64,000 bases of DNA from Deinococcus ficus (GTDB lineage Bacteria > Deinococcota > Deinococci > Deinococcales > Deinococcaceae), in the NCBI RefSeq assembly GCF_003444775.1, contig NZ_CP021081.1, positions 92,001 to 156,000 on the forward strand, given 5' to 3'. The notes beneath the pieces are model-generated. The model saw nothing but the letters and a program-made list of their open reading frames with translations, did no database searches and had not been told where the DNA came from. Both the position numbers and the translations under genes were made by a program. Positions 35,762 to 49,645 of the stretch are shown here, one piece after another. Position 1 is the stretch's first letter, and every line of letters begins with the position of its first letter.

Positions 35762-37306
35762 TCAAGGTACGGCCTCCACCGCCGCGTGCGGCACGAGGTC
35801 CAGCCGATCCGAACCCTGCACCAGCCGCGACACGCTGTGCTGCGGGGCGCCCAGGTCCGGGAAGTCCAGCCGGGCGTGCGCCCCACGCGACTCCTGGCGG
35901 GCGTGCGCGGCCCGCAGCAGCAGCGGCGCCAGCTGCCGCAGGTTCCCGGCCTCCAGGGCCGCCGGCGCCTCCGCTTCCCCGGCCGGGAAGGCGGGGGGCA
36001 GGGCCTCCAGCGCCAGCAGCCCCGCCTCCAGCCGCGCCGCGCCCCGCCGCAGGCCCGCCGCGCGGCCCACGATCTCCCGCAGGGCCGGCAGGCTCCCCGG
36101 GTCGGCCGCAAGGGCCGGCAGCGCCTCACCGGCCTCCGGGGTCCGCGCGTCCGCCAGTGCGGCGACCGCCGCCCGCGCACCGAAGACCAGCCCCTCCGAG
36201 AGGCTGTTGCTCGCCAGCCGGTTCGCGCCGTGCAGGCCCGACGACGCCACCTCGCCCGCCGCGTACAGGCCCGGCACCGTGCAGCGCCCATGTGCGTCCG
36301 TCTGCACACCGCCGATGGTGTAGTGCACCGCCGGCTCCACCGGAATCAGGTCCGCACCCAGGCGCAGGCCCAGCGGCGCCAGGCTGGCCGCCACCATCGG
36401 GAAGCGCGCGCGCACGAACGCGTCGCCCAGGTGCCGCAGGTCCAGAACCACCTGCCCGGTCCGGTCCCGCTCGGCGGCGATCGCGCGGGCCACCACGTCC
36501 CGCGGCGCCAGTTCCTCCAACGGGTCGTACCGCGGCATGAAGCGCTCGCCCTGCGCGTTCAGCAGGTGCGCGCCCTCGCCGCGGGCGGCCTCGGTGACCA
36601 GCAGGGCCCGGTGGCCGGCCCGCACCGCCGTCGGGTGAAACTGCACGAACTCCAGGTCCCGCAGCGCCGCGCCCGCCCGGTACGCCAGCGCCAGGCCGTC
36701 CCCGGTGCCTTCCGGCGGGGCGGTCGTGACCGGGTACAGGCCGCCGTACCCGCCGCAGGCGAGCAGCACCCCCCCCGCCCGCACCGTGAGCGGCCCGGCC
36801 GGCGTGAGCAGCTCCGCGCCCACTACCCGCGGGCCGCTCACCCGCAGGGCCCGCACGAAGGTGCGCTCCAGTACATGTAGGCCCCCGCCCCGGTCGGCCT
36901 CCAGGGCCGCACTCAGCGCTACGCTGATCGCGTGGCCGGTCGCGTCGGCCGCATGCCGGATGCGCGGCACGCTGTGCCCGCCCTCCAGCGTCAGCGACGC
37001 CTCGAACGGCACGCCGTACGCCCGCAGGCCGTCCACCAGCGCCTGAGATTCCCGCACGAACGCGTCCACCACCGCCGGGTCGCACAGGCCCCGCCCGGCC
37101 CGCAGGGTGTCCGCCGCGTGTGCCGCGCGGTCCCCGGCGTCCCGCGGCGCAGCCACCCCTCCCTGCGCCCAGGGGGTGGACCCGCTGCGCAGCCGGCCCT
37201 TCGTGACCAGCAGCACCCGCGCGCCCCGGCGGTGGGCGGTCAGGGCGGCCTGCGCGCCGGCCACTCCACTTCCGACCACCAGCAGGTCTGTTTCGAGAAC
37301 CTCCAT
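35762..37306 (-). CDS. nadB: L-aspartate oxidase
   Basis: This 514-residue FAD enzyme oxidises L-aspartate to iminoaspartate, the first step of de novo NAD synthesis. The FAD-binding VVGSGVAGAQAALTA is at 10-24; the substrate-loop QGGVAAP and the later GLYAAGEVASSGLHGANRLASNSL are typical of NadB. A TAGTCT box (37318-37313, minus) lies 6 bases before the ATG, so the operon is probably read from a leaderless start. No NadR/NiaR/NrtR site was recognised. Confidence 0.96.
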   Translation of the reverse strand: MEVLETDLLVVGSGVAGAQAALTAHRRGARVLLVTKGRLRSGSTPWAQGGVAAPRDAGDRAAHAADTLRAGRGLCDPAVVDAFVRESQALVDGLRAYGVPFEASLTLEGGHSVPRIRHAADATGHAISVALSAALEADRGGGLHVLERTFVRALRVSGPRVVGAELLTPAGPLTVRAGGVLLACGGYGGLYPVTTAPPEGTGDGLALAYRAGAALRDLEFVQFHPTAVRAGHRALLVTEAARGEGAHLLNAQGERFMPRYDPLEELAPRDVVARAIAAERDRTGQVVLDLRHLGDAFVRARFPMVAASLAPLGLRLGADLIPVEPAVHYTIGGVQTDAHGRCTVPGLYAAGEVASSGLHGANRLASNSLSEGLVFGARAAVAALADARTPEAGEALPALAADPGSLPALREIVGRAAGLRRGAARLEAGLLALEALPPAFPAGEAEAPAALEAGNLRQLAPLLLRAAHARQESRGAHARLDFPDLGAPQHSVSRLVQGSDRLDLVPHAAVEAVP

Positions 37307-37349
37307 CCCCGCAGACTACCGGGCTAAATGTGAGGAGCGCCACCAAGTT

Positions 37350-37385
37350 GGGCCGGGCTGTCCCGTCAATGCGGCAGCCCGGCCC
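37350..37385 (-). terminator. Hairpin after the SH3b/excalibur gene
   Basis: A perfect 11-bp stem (37350-37360 with 37375-37385) has a 14-base loop and no T-tract. It lies 14 bases past the stop codon and upstream of the nadB promoter. Confidence 0.6.
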
Positions 37386-37398
37386 GCGGGAAGGTCGT

Positions 37399-37818
37399 TC
37401 AGCGTTCGATCTGGTCGCAGGCCCAGCCGTTCCCGTTGCGGTCCAGGCCCACCCGGTACCCGGGCGTCCCCACCCGCGCGGGCGCCGCGCCCGCCCGCCG
37501 CATGGCCGTGCAGGACGCGTAGAAGCGGCTGTACGCCCCGCTGGACGCGGAGTTCAGTGGGGCGCTGCGCGTCACCGCCTTCAGGTACGCGCGGCCCACG
37601 TACCCGCCCCGGCCCCGGTACGTCGTCCGGCACCATGCACCGTCACAGGCGGTGATCAGCAGCGTGTTCGCGGGAATCACCGCCACCACCGCCCCGCCCG
37701 GCGTGCGGCGCAGGTTCAGGCTGGTGGTTGTCACGGAGGTGGCCGCCTCGGCCATGCCGAGCAGCGCGGCGCCCAGCGCCAGGGTCTTCAGTGCGGAACG
37801 GAAGGGAAACGCAGTCAT
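37399..37818 (-). CDS. Secreted SH3b-domain protein with excalibur Ca-binding motif
   Basis: This 139-residue protein has a signal peptide (core about 9-25), an SH3b-type domain (VTTTSLNLRRTPGGAVVAVIPANTLLITACDGAWCRTTYRGRGGYVGRAYLK order, about 29-80) and a C-terminal excalibur motif. The latter is GLDRNGNGWACDQ, with an upstream Cys in YASCTAM, like the Ca-binding DxDxDGxxCE loop. It probably binds the cell wall and calcium. A CATGCT box lies 6 bases before the ATG. Confidence 0.83.
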   Translation of the reverse strand: MTAFPFRSALKTLALGAALLGMAEAATSVTTTSLNLRRTPGGAVVAVIPANTLLITACDGAWCRTTYRGRGGYVGRAYLKAVTRSAPLNSASSGAYSRFYASCTAMRRAGAAPARVGTPGYRVGLDRNGNGWACDQIER

Positions 37819-37898
37819 GAGGGCAGCATGGCGGCCCTCACCTGACGAACCATGAGGGCAACATGACCACCCCTGAAGGTGACCGGGCGCGGCCGGGG

Positions 37899-38651
<753 letters not shown>

Positions 38652-38722
38652 GCGAAGAGAATACTGTGCTTTGAAAAATAAAGCTATCATCTGCGCACAA
38701 TTCCAGCCGCTACCCTGGCCCC

Positions 38723-39496
38723 ATGACTCCCCCCGACTGGCTCCTGTCCCTGCTCGGCGCAGGCGCCGTCGCCCTGCTGATCTTGCTGCTGTCTTCCCTG
38801 CGTCCCCGTCGCACACCCCACCCGGCCCGGCGCCGCAGGAGCCGCTCCACCCCGGAACAGCAGGAGCGTCGGGACGAGATGAAAGCCCGCGAACTGGCCC
38901 ACGAACGGGACGTCATGCGCCCCGGCCTGCTTCACCTGCCCTTCAGCCGCGACAGCGTCAGCATGGGCGACGACAGCAGCATGCAGGGCCACTGGCGCCT
39001 CCTGACCTTCGAGGAGGACCTCCCCATGTCCACCCTGCTCGGCCCGCCCATTCACCGGGTGCTGGCCTCCATCCAGGGCGGGCAGGCCACCTGGGTCCTG
39101 CAACTGCACGAACCCCTCGCCGCCCCCGTCAAACCCAACGCCGGACGGATGCGCGTCACGGACGTGGCGGTCGTCGCGCAGCAGTGGCCCGCGCCGCGCC
39201 TGCTCGTCCCGGACTTCCCCGTCTCCCGGGCAGGCGGCGGCACGCTGTTCGCGTTGTACCTCGCCCAGCTGGACCCGGAACACGTGTACGACACGCTGAA
39301 TGGCCGACAGGAAGAAAGGACCGAGGTGCAGCCGCACTTCTCCGAGAGGCGGTCTGAGCGTCAGCTGGCGGCCCTGAGCCAGCTTCCCAACCCCCGCGTG
39401 CAGGAAACCTACACGCGTTACCCGGTGGGCCCCGAGGTCCCGGCCGGGCAGCGCGTGATGATGCGGGTCCGGCCCACCCCGCCCGCCCAGACGTAG
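38723..39496 (+). CDS. Hypothetical membrane-anchored protein
   Basis: This 257-residue protein has one N-terminal membrane segment (about 5-26). A strongly basic Arg/Pro stretch (27-50) follows, which would stay inside, and then a soluble domain of about 200 residues with no recognised motif. TACCCT (38711-38716) lies 6 bases before the ATG. It is divergent from frnE, with 71 bases between starts. Confidence 0.7.
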   Translation: MTPPDWLLSLLGAGAVALLILLLSSLRPRRTPHPARRRRSRSTPEQQERRDEMKARELAHERDVMRPGLLHLPFSRDSVSMGDDSSMQGHWRLLTFEEDLPMSTLLGPPIHRVLASIQGGQATWVLQLHEPLAAPVKPNAGRMRVTDVAVVAQQWPAPRLLVPDFPVSRAGGGTLFALYLAQLDPEHVYDTLNGRQEERTEVQPHFSERRSERQLAALSQLPNPRVQETYTRYPVGPEVPAGQRVMMRVRPTPPAQT

Positions 39497-39506
39497 AGAT
39501 CCGGAG

Positions 39507-39824
39507 TCAGGGCCGCCTTTCGTCCACCACCACGAACCCCGGTCCCAAGGCCGCCCGGAGCCGCTCCAGCAGGGCGTCCGCCTGCACCCGGAACCCCCGC
39601 TCGTCGTCCGCCGTCCACGGCGATGGCCCTCCCGGGTCGTCCCAGTCCAGGCCCGTGTCCCACAGGGCGATCAGGCGCTCGGTCTCGGCCACCAGGTCGG
39701 GCGGCAGGGGCAGGGCGCCGGCCTCGACCGCCAGGCCGTACCGGTCTTCGGTGAAGGCGTCACCCGCCCACAGGCAGATGCCGGATCCGGAATCGAAGAA
39801 AAAGCGCAGGCGGCAGGGGCGCAC
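39507..39824 (-). CDS. Conserved protein of unknown function
   Basis: This 105-residue protein opens with RFFFDSGSGICLWAGD and contains ALWDTGLDWDDPGGPSPWT. This pattern recalls a widespread small family of unknown function (phage or polymorphic-toxin immunity style proteins). It is acidic and has no signal peptide. The start is GTG, 9 bases after a TAGGCT box (39839-39834, minus). Confidence 0.65.
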   Translation of the reverse strand: MRPCRLRFFFDSGSGICLWAGDAFTEDRYGLAVEAGALPLPPDLVAETERLIALWDTGLDWDDPGGPSPWTADDERGFRVQADALLERLRAALGPGFVVVDERRP

Positions 39825-39863
39825 GGTGCCGCCAGCCTACCGCCCCCTGCCGCCGTGCCGGGG

Positions 39864-40073
39864 TCAGTTCTCCTGCGCGCCGGAACGCTCACCCCCGTCG
39901 TTCGCCTCGGTGGCCTCCCCGCCGACCTCGCTGTTGCCCGGGGTGCCGGTGCTGCCGGCGCCGCCCGCGCTGGTCTTGCCAGTCTGGCGCTCGTGCTCCT
40001 GCCGCTGCGCGTACGCCTCCTGCATCTGCTCGGATTCGTTCCCTCCGTTCGTCCGGTTCTCGTTGTCGGTCAT
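39864..40073 (-). CDS. Small disordered hydrophilic protein, third copy
   Basis: This 69-residue protein starts MTDNENRTNGGNESEQMQEA and is rich in Gly, Glu, Asn, Gln and Ser, with no hydrophobic core. It is the same kind as the tandem pair at 19291-19800. The ATG is placed by TACCCT (40085-40080, minus) 6 bases upstream. It is likely a hydrophilin-like stress protein. Confidence 0.72.
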   Translation of the reverse strand: MTDNENRTNGGNESEQMQEAYAQRQEHERQTGKTSAGGAGSTGTPGNSEVGGEATEANDGGERSGAQEN

Positions 40074-40150
40074 GGCCGCAGGGTAGGGACGAGGACGTGA
40101 AGGGGCGTGTGCAGGGCGTGACGGCCCGTTCATCAGGGGACGTCGGACAT

Positions 40151-40185
40151 GGAAAGAACCCGGAAGCCCTCATGCTTCCGGGTTC
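40151..40185 (-). terminator. Terminator of carB
   Basis: A perfect 11-bp stem (40156-40166 with 40175-40185) has an 8-base loop. On the minus strand it is followed by TTTCC. It lies 15 bases after the carB stop. Confidence 0.8.
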
Positions 40186-40200
40186 GGCGCTGGTCGGGCG

Positions 40201-43290
<3,090 letters not shown>

Positions 43291-43496
43291 TCCAGACAAA
43301 CAGTATGGCATGACCCGGCCGGGGGTGTCCCGCACACCTGTATGACTATGCACACTGAATGCACGGGGCGGGACGGCGGGGGTCGGATCGACTGGAGATC
43401 AAGCGTGGCGGAGCTGTCGTTCTCGGCGATTCTGTCGCGGCTTCAGGTTATGGGTTCGGCAGGCGCCTGTCGGGATCTCTACTTCTAATCGGATAC

Positions 43497-44609
<1,113 letters not shown>

Positions 44610-44626
44610 TCATGCGGGTCACCCGG

Positions 44627-44662
44627 CTACGCGGGCCACCACACCTGAACCTGGAAACTCAT
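44627..44662 (-). CDS. Trp leader peptide MSFQVQVWWPA in front of trpS
   Basis: This 11-codon frame on the minus strand reads ATG, nine other codons with two adjacent TGG Trp codons (44641-44636), GCG and TAG. It starts 6 bases after a TACCCT box, so the ATG would be the 5' end of a leaderless mRNA. Trp is the rarest amino acid, so two in a row in 11 codons directly upstream of a terminator and trpS is unlikely by chance. The Trp codons can also pair with CCACCA (44599-44594). The proposed role: stalling at Trp codons when charged tRNA-Trp is low favours read-through into trpS. Confidence 0.75.
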   Translation of the reverse strand: MSFQVQVWWPA

Positions 44663-44668
44663 GCCGTG

Positions 44669-44674
44669 AGGGTA
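44669..44674 (-). promoter_or_regulatory. Minus-10 box of the trpS attenuator transcript
   Basis: TACCCT on the minus strand lies 6 bases before the leader-peptide ATG, the same spacing as at many leaderless genes in this window. Confidence 0.6.
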
Positions 44675-44761
44675 GCGGGCGCGGGGAGGGGCGCGCATCC
44701 GGCAGATGGCCTACCCTCTTGCCGGGCGGACAGGGGGCCGGGCGGGGGGTAGTCTGGGCGC

Positions 44762-45826
44762 GTGGCGACAACTGATCTCAGGCTGGACGTGTTGATGCAG
44801 CTCTCGGACCTTCCCGGCGTGCCCGGGCAGGAGGACCGCGTGCGGGAATTCCTGCTGCGCGAACTGGACGGACTGGCGGACTCCGTGCGGGTGGACGCGA
44901 TGGGCAACGTGATCGCGCACCGCGCCGCGCACGCCGGCAAGGGCAAGAAGAAGGCCGCGGACCCGGAGCGCGTGATGATCTCCGCGCACATGGACGAGAT
45001 CGGCTTCCTGGTCCGGTTCGTGGACGACAAGGGCTTCCTGCGCGTGCAGGCGCTGGGCGGGTTTGACACCCGCAACCTATTCGCGCGCAACGTGACCGTG
45101 CACACCCGTGGCGGCCCCCTGCCCGGCATCATGCAGCCCGGCGGCAAGCCCGTGCACGTGGCCTCCGCCGAGGAACGCAAGAAGATCCCCGAGGTCCGCG
45201 AGTTCTTCATCGACCTGGGCCTGGACGGCGAGGAAGCGCAGCGCCGCGTGCGCATCGGCGACATGGTCACGCTGGACCAGACGGCCCGGCAGGTGGGCCG
45301 CTTCGTGACCGGCAAGGCCATGGACGACCGCGCCTGCGTGTTCCTGCTGCTGGAACTCTTGCGGCACCTCAAGGGTCGCAAGCTGCGGCACGACCTGTAC
45401 GCGGTGTTCAGCGTGCAGGAGGAAGTGGGCCTGCGCGGCGCGATCACCGCGGCGTACGGCGTGGAGCCCACCATCGGCGTGGGCCTGGACGTCACGCTCG
45501 CCATCGACGGGCTGGGCGGCGCGCCGGACGAGGCCGTGACCCGCATGGGCGAGGGCATCGCCATCAAGGTGTTCGACTCCACCATGATCAGCACCCGCTG
45601 GCTGGTGGACGAGTTCTACGACCTCGCGCAGAAAGAAGGCATCCGCACGCAACTGGAGGTGCTGCCGCTGGGCGGCACGGACGGCGCCGCCATCCAGCGC
45701 AGCCGCGCGGGCGTGCCCACCATCACCCTGAGCGTGCCCACGCGCTACATCCACACCGTGCAGGAGTCCGTGCAAGAGGACGACCTGCGCGCCGGCGTGG
45801 ACCTGCTCGCCGCGTACCTGAGCTGA
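44762..45826 (+). CDS. M42-family aminopeptidase
   Basis: This 354-residue dimetal peptidase has AHMDE (75-79, ligand His76, catalytic Asp78), AMDDRACV (bridging Asp188), SVQEEVGLRGA (Glu220, Glu221), GLDVT (Asp243) and a late TRYIHTV His. This is the glutamyl/deblocking aminopeptidase or endoglucanase-M-like family, usually a TET dodecamer in the cytoplasm. The GTG start lies 6 bases after TAGTCT (44750-44755). A hairpin follows at 45846-45875. Confidence 0.93.
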   Translation: MATTDLRLDVLMQLSDLPGVPGQEDRVREFLLRELDGLADSVRVDAMGNVIAHRAAHAGKGKKKAADPERVMISAHMDEIGFLVRFVDDKGFLRVQALGGFDTRNLFARNVTVHTRGGPLPGIMQPGGKPVHVASAEERKKIPEVREFFIDLGLDGEEAQRRVRIGDMVTLDQTARQVGRFVTGKAMDDRACVFLLLELLRHLKGRKLRHDLYAVFSVQEEVGLRGAITAAYGVEPTIGVGLDVTLAIDGLGGAPDEAVTRMGEGIAIKVFDSTMISTRWLVDEFYDLAQKEGIRTQLEVLPLGGTDGAAIQRSRAGVPTITLSVPTRYIHTVQESVQEDDLRAGVDLLAAYLS

Positions 45827-45845
45827 ATCCCTAAAGGTTCCGTGG

Positions 45846-45875
45846 AGACCGGGCGCCCACACGGCCGCCCGGTCT
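45846..45875 (+). terminator. Hairpin after the M42 peptidase gene
   Basis: A perfect 10-bp stem (45846-45855 with 45866-45875) has a 10-base loop and no T-tract. It lies directly upstream of the next gene's promoter. Confidence 0.6.
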
Positions 45876-45891
45876 GGCGTATTCGTGCCGT

Positions 45892-46452
45892 ATGGAACTG
45901 CTGTCCGGTCTGCTCTCCTCGCTGGGCCTGTCGGGCGCGGCGGGCCTGAACGCGTTCATTCCGCTGCTGGTGGTGGGACTGCTGGACCGCCTGGGCGTGA
46001 TGACCCTGGCCGAACCGTACGACCTGCTCGCCAGCCCGTGGGTGCTGCTGGGCGTGGCGGTGCTGGGCGCGCTGGATTTCGTGGGGGACAAGATTCCGGG
46101 CGTGGACCACCTGCTGCACCTGGCGGGCGGCGTGGTGAACACGGCGGCGGGCGCGGTGCTGTTCGCGTCGCAGGCCGGCATCGCGGAGGTCCCGCCGTCC
46201 CTGAGTCTGATCCTGGGCGTGGTGGTGGCGGGCGGCGTGCACGCCACGCGCGCGGCGGTGCGACCGGTGGCGACGGCCACGACGGGCGGCCTGGGCAACC
46301 CGGTGGTGAGCACCGCCGAGGACGGCCTGAGCCTGGGCATGAGCCTGCTGGCGGTGTTCATTCCGGTGCTGGGGGCCCTGGCGCTGGTCGGGGTGCTGTT
46401 CCTGGGCTTCAGTCTGTGGGGTCGCCGGCGCCGGCGCCGCCGGGCGCTGTAG
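45892..46452 (+). CDS. DUF4126 membrane protein
   Basis: This 186-residue protein has LGLSGAAGLNAFIPLLVVGLLDRLG, the DUF4126 start, four to five membrane segments and a basic tail of eight Arg after the last one. The function is unknown. A TATTCG box lies 6 bases before the ATG. Confidence 0.82.
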   Translation: MELLSGLLSSLGLSGAAGLNAFIPLLVVGLLDRLGVMTLAEPYDLLASPWVLLGVAVLGALDFVGDKIPGVDHLLHLAGGVVNTAAGAVLFASQAGIAEVPPSLSLILGVVVAGGVHATRAAVRPVATATTGGLGNPVVSTAEDGLSLGMSLLAVFIPVLGALALVGVLFLGFSLWGRRRRRRRAL

Positions 46453-46475
46453 CTGTAAGGCACAGGTCGTGGGGT

Positions 46476-46510
46476 GGGGGAGGCTTGCAGCCTCCCCCCA
46501 CCTCTCTTTG
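46476..46510 (+). terminator. Terminator of the DUF4126 gene
   Basis: A 10-bp stem (46476-46485 with 46489-46498) has a 3-base loop and is followed by CACCTCTCTTT. Confidence 0.7.
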
Positions 46511-46716
46511 GCCTCTCGTGCAGGTTGTCCGGGAATTTCTGCACAGCCGGACAGGTGAACGTCCTGTGCGACCATGATCGGCCTCCTAGAGTGCAATCTG
46601 TCTCAGAGAATTTATACATATGCCCAATAACTCTGAAACAAGATGCAAAAATGACCGCACCTGATCCCCATATTCGCCCCGGTTCCATGCAGGTTGTTCA
46701 CCAGAAAGGAGACACG

Positions 46717-47088
46717 ATGAAACTCGTCACCGCCATCGTCCGGCCCGAACGGGTCCAGCAGGTCAAGGAGGCCCTGTTCCGCGCCGGCATCAGCGGCCTC
46801 ACCCTCAGCCGCGTCAGCGGCCACGGCGGCGAACAGGAGATCGTCGAGCACTACCGCGGCCGCCGCGTGATGGTGGAATTCCGCGACAAGGTCGAGGTCC
46901 GCATGGCCGTCAGCGACGCCTTCGTGGACGCCGCCGTGCAGGCCATCGTGCAGGGCGCCCGCACCGGCGAGGTCGGCGACGGAAAGATCTTCGTGCAGCC
47001 CCTCGAACGCGTCATCCGCATCCGCACCGGCGAGCAGGACACCGCCGCGCTCACGCCCGTCACCGAGACGAAACTCACGCCCGCCTGA
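46717..47088 (+). CDS. P-II nitrogen regulatory protein
   Basis: This 123-residue trimeric sensor binds ATP/ADP and 2-oxoglutarate and controls the ammonium channel AmtB. It has MKLVTAIVRPERVQQVKEAL, TGEVGDGKIFVQPLERVIRIRTGE (ATP site) and a T-loop. Position 51, the Tyr uridylylated in E. coli, is Val, and position 49, the Ser phosphorylated in cyanobacteria, is Arg; Tyr46 is kept. AAAGGAG precedes the ATG. The amtB gene follows 20 bases later, so this is a GlnK-type pair. Confidence 0.94.
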   Translation: MKLVTAIVRPERVQQVKEALFRAGISGLTLSRVSGHGGEQEIVEHYRGRRVMVEFRDKVEVRMAVSDAFVDAAVQAIVQGARTGEVGDGKIFVQPLERVIRIRTGEQDTAALTPVTETKLTPA

Positions 47089-47108
47089 CCCCCGCGAAGG
47101 AGACGCCC

Positions 47109-48410
47109 ATGACCCACAAGACCCTGCTTCCCCTCGCCGCGCTGCTCGGCGGCACCGCCCTGGCCCAGACGGCGCCGCCCACCCTGGACAGCGGCGATAC
47201 CGCCTGGATGCTCATGTCGGCCGCGCTGGTGCTGCTGATGACCCCGGGCCTCGCGTTCTTCTACGGCGGCCTGACCCGCGCGCAGAGCGTGCTGAACACC
47301 ATGATGATGAGCGTCGTGTCCATCGGCCTGGTCGGCGTGCTGTGGATGCTCGCCGGGTACACCCTGGCCTTCGGAGAGGGGGGCAACGCCCTCATCGGCG
47401 GACTCTCGCACCTGGGCCTGGAGGGCCTGGCTGGGCAGCTGACCGGCACGGTGCCCACCTACGTGTTCGCGGCCTTCCAGGCGATGTTCGCGATCATCGC
47501 CGTGGCCTTGATCAGCGGCGCGGTCGTGGAACGCATGCGCTTCGGCGCGTTCGTGACCTTCGGGGCGCTGTGGAGCCTGCTGATCTACGCCCCGCTCGCC
47601 CACTGGGTCTGGAGCGCCGACGGCTGGCTGTTCAAGGACGGCGCGCTGGACTTCGCGGGCGGCACCGTCATTCACATCAGCGCCGGTGTGAGCGCCCTGG
47701 TCGCCGCCCGCGTCCTCGGGCCGCGCCTCGGCTACCCCCGGGCCGCGCACGTGCCACACAACGTGCCGCTGGTGCTGCTGGGCGCGGGCCTGCTGTGGTT
47801 CGGGTGGATGGGCTTCAACGCGGGCTCCGCGCTCGCTGCCGGGCAGACCGCGGCACTGGCCTTCATCACCACCCTGGTCGCCCCGGCCGCCGCGATGCTC
47901 ACCTGGCTGGCGTGGGAGGCCCGGCAGGGCAAGCCCACCGCCGTGGGCGCCGCCACGGGCGCCGTGGTGGGCCTGGTCGCCATCACGCCCGCCTGCGCGT
48001 TCGTGAGCCCCTGGGCCGCCCTGCTGATCGGGGTGCTGGGCGCCAGCGCCAGCTACTGGACCCTGAACCTCAAGACGCACCTGCGCGCCGACGACACCCT
48101 GGACGTGTTTGCCTGCCACGGCGTGGCCGGCATCGTGGGGGCGCTGCTCACCGGGGCGCTCGCCTGGACGACCGGCAGCGGCAAGGCCGTGCCGGAGCAG
48201 CTGCTCACGCAGGCGGTGAGTGTCGTGGCCAGCCTGCTGTACGCCGGGATGGGGTCGTTCGTGCTGCTGAAACTGGTGAACGTGCTGACGCCGCTGCGCG
48301 TGACCGCCACGCAGGAACTCACGGGCATGGACCTGCACGCCCACCGCGAACAGGGCTACAGCCAGCCCGAGACGGAACTGGGCGCGCCCGTGTTCCTCGG
48401 CGGCGACTGA
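47109..48410 (+). CDS. amtB: Ammonium transporter
   Basis: This 433-residue protein has a cleavable N-terminal signal (about 1-20, LAQ end) and 11 membrane segments. GLAFFYGGLTR, the conserved pore twin histidines His165 in APLAHWVW (and His337 in FACHGVAGIVG), and DFAGGTVIHI are typical of Amt. The C-terminal tail contacts P-II. Co-transcription with the P-II gene is nearly certain; a strong terminator follows. Confidence 0.96.
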   Translation: MTHKTLLPLAALLGGTALAQTAPPTLDSGDTAWMLMSAALVLLMTPGLAFFYGGLTRAQSVLNTMMMSVVSIGLVGVLWMLAGYTLAFGEGGNALIGGLSHLGLEGLAGQLTGTVPTYVFAAFQAMFAIIAVALISGAVVERMRFGAFVTFGALWSLLIYAPLAHWVWSADGWLFKDGALDFAGGTVIHISAGVSALVAARVLGPRLGYPRAAHVPHNVPLVLLGAGLLWFGWMGFNAGSALAAGQTAALAFITTLVAPAAAMLTWLAWEARQGKPTAVGAATGAVVGLVAITPACAFVSPWAALLIGVLGASASYWTLNLKTHLRADDTLDVFACHGVAGIVGALLTGALAWTTGSGKAVPEQLLTQAVSVVASLLYAGMGSFVLLKLVNVLTPLRVTATQELTGMDLHAHREQGYSQPETELGAPVFLGGD

Positions 48411-48427
48411 GGGGTATACGCAACTGC

Positions 48428-48462
48428 GGGGTCCGGGGCACTGCCCCCGGGCCCCTTCTTTT
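48428..48462 (+). terminator. Terminator of the P-II/amtB operon
   Basis: An 11-bp stem with one T-G pair (48428-48438 with 48445-48455) is followed by TTCTTTT. Confidence 0.85.
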
Positions 48463-48547
48463 ACGGTCCCTTGAGGGTCGGGCAAACCATAAGGCTTTTT
48501 CAGATGCCATCAGCCTGCGGTCATTCCGTGCTGGCACACTGCCCCTC

Positions 48548-49630
48548 ATGAAACGGAACCTGACCGCCACCCTGGCCCTGACCGCCGCCGCCCTCGTGGG
48601 CAATGCCGCCGCGCAGGGCAAGATCAGCGCCCAGAGCATCATCGTGAACCCCACCCAGCCGGACCTCGCGGTCAGCGTGACCGTGAACAAGGACGCCTCC
48701 GGCAACGCCAACCCCACCTACCGCATCGGCGAGAAGATCACCGTCAGCGCCACCGTGAACCGCGACGCGTACGTGTACCTGTTCAACGTGAACGCCGACG
48801 GCACCACCGACCAGATCCTCCCCAACCGCCTGGGCGGCGACAACTTCGTCAAGGCCGGCACCACCAAGACCTTCCCCGCCCCCGGTGACAACTTCACCTT
48901 CGACATCGGCGGCCCCGTCGGCCAGAACAAGGTCCTGGCCCTCGCCAGCCTGACCCCGCTGAACCTGGAACAGATCAGCCAGTTCCGCACCGCGCAGGAC
49001 CAGTTCGCCACCGTGAGCGCCCGCACCCAGGCCGGCTTCGCGCAGGCGCTGAGTATCGTCGTGAACCCCCTGCCGCAGAACAGCTGGGTCAGCGACACCG
49101 CCTTCTACAACGTCGTGAACCAGGCCCCGGTCAGCACCGGCGCGCTGTTCATCGGCACGAACGTGGACGCCACCGTGATCCTCAACGGCCAGCGTCTGGG
49201 CGGCAGCAACGTCACCTACGCCAACCTGCGCCCCGGCACCTACCCCGTGCGCATCCAGGCCCCCGGGTACAACGACTTCGCCACCACCGTTACCGTCCGC
49301 CAGGGCGCCGTCACGAACCTGAACGTGGACCTGACCCCCACCCAGCCCGTGTACACCACCCAGCCCAGCACCGGTAACCCCATCCTGGACCTGATCGGCG
49401 GCCTGCTCGGCCTGAACACCCAGGTCAGCGACCCCGCCCGCAGCGCCAACGACCAGAAGGTCGCCGACCTGCAGCGCCAGGGCTACACCCTGCAGGGCAC
49501 CCGTCAGACCACCACCGGCTACGTGAGCACGCTGGTCAAGGGCGGCAGCACCGTGACCGTCACCGTGACCCGCGGCGCGAACCGCACCCTGAGCGTGCAG
49601 GTGACCGAAACCACCACCTACCGCTACTGA
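48548..49630 (+). CDS. Secreted DUF4384 and PEGA-domain protein
   Basis: This 360-residue protein has a signal peptide (1-23), a DUF4384 domain (about 50-150, with YRIGEKITVSATVNRDAYVYLFNVNADG), and a PEGA domain (about 198-262, with TGALFIGTNVDATVILNGQRLG then RPGTYPVRIQAPGY). The C-terminal beta-rich Thr-rich tail is unassigned. It is probably attached to or part of the cell envelope. CACACT lies 7 bases before the ATG. Confidence 0.85.
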   Translation: MKRNLTATLALTAAALVGNAAAQGKISAQSIIVNPTQPDLAVSVTVNKDASGNANPTYRIGEKITVSATVNRDAYVYLFNVNADGTTDQILPNRLGGDNFVKAGTTKTFPAPGDNFTFDIGGPVGQNKVLALASLTPLNLEQISQFRTAQDQFATVSARTQAGFAQALSIVVNPLPQNSWVSDTAFYNVVNQAPVSTGALFIGTNVDATVILNGQRLGGSNVTYANLRPGTYPVRIQAPGYNDFATTVTVRQGAVTNLNVDLTPTQPVYTTQPSTGNPILDLIGGLLGLNTQVSDPARSANDQKVADLQRQGYTLQGTRQTTTGYVSTLVKGGSTVTVTVTRGANRTLSVQVTETTTYRY

Positions 49631-49645
49631 TCCCCGCTCCCTTCT

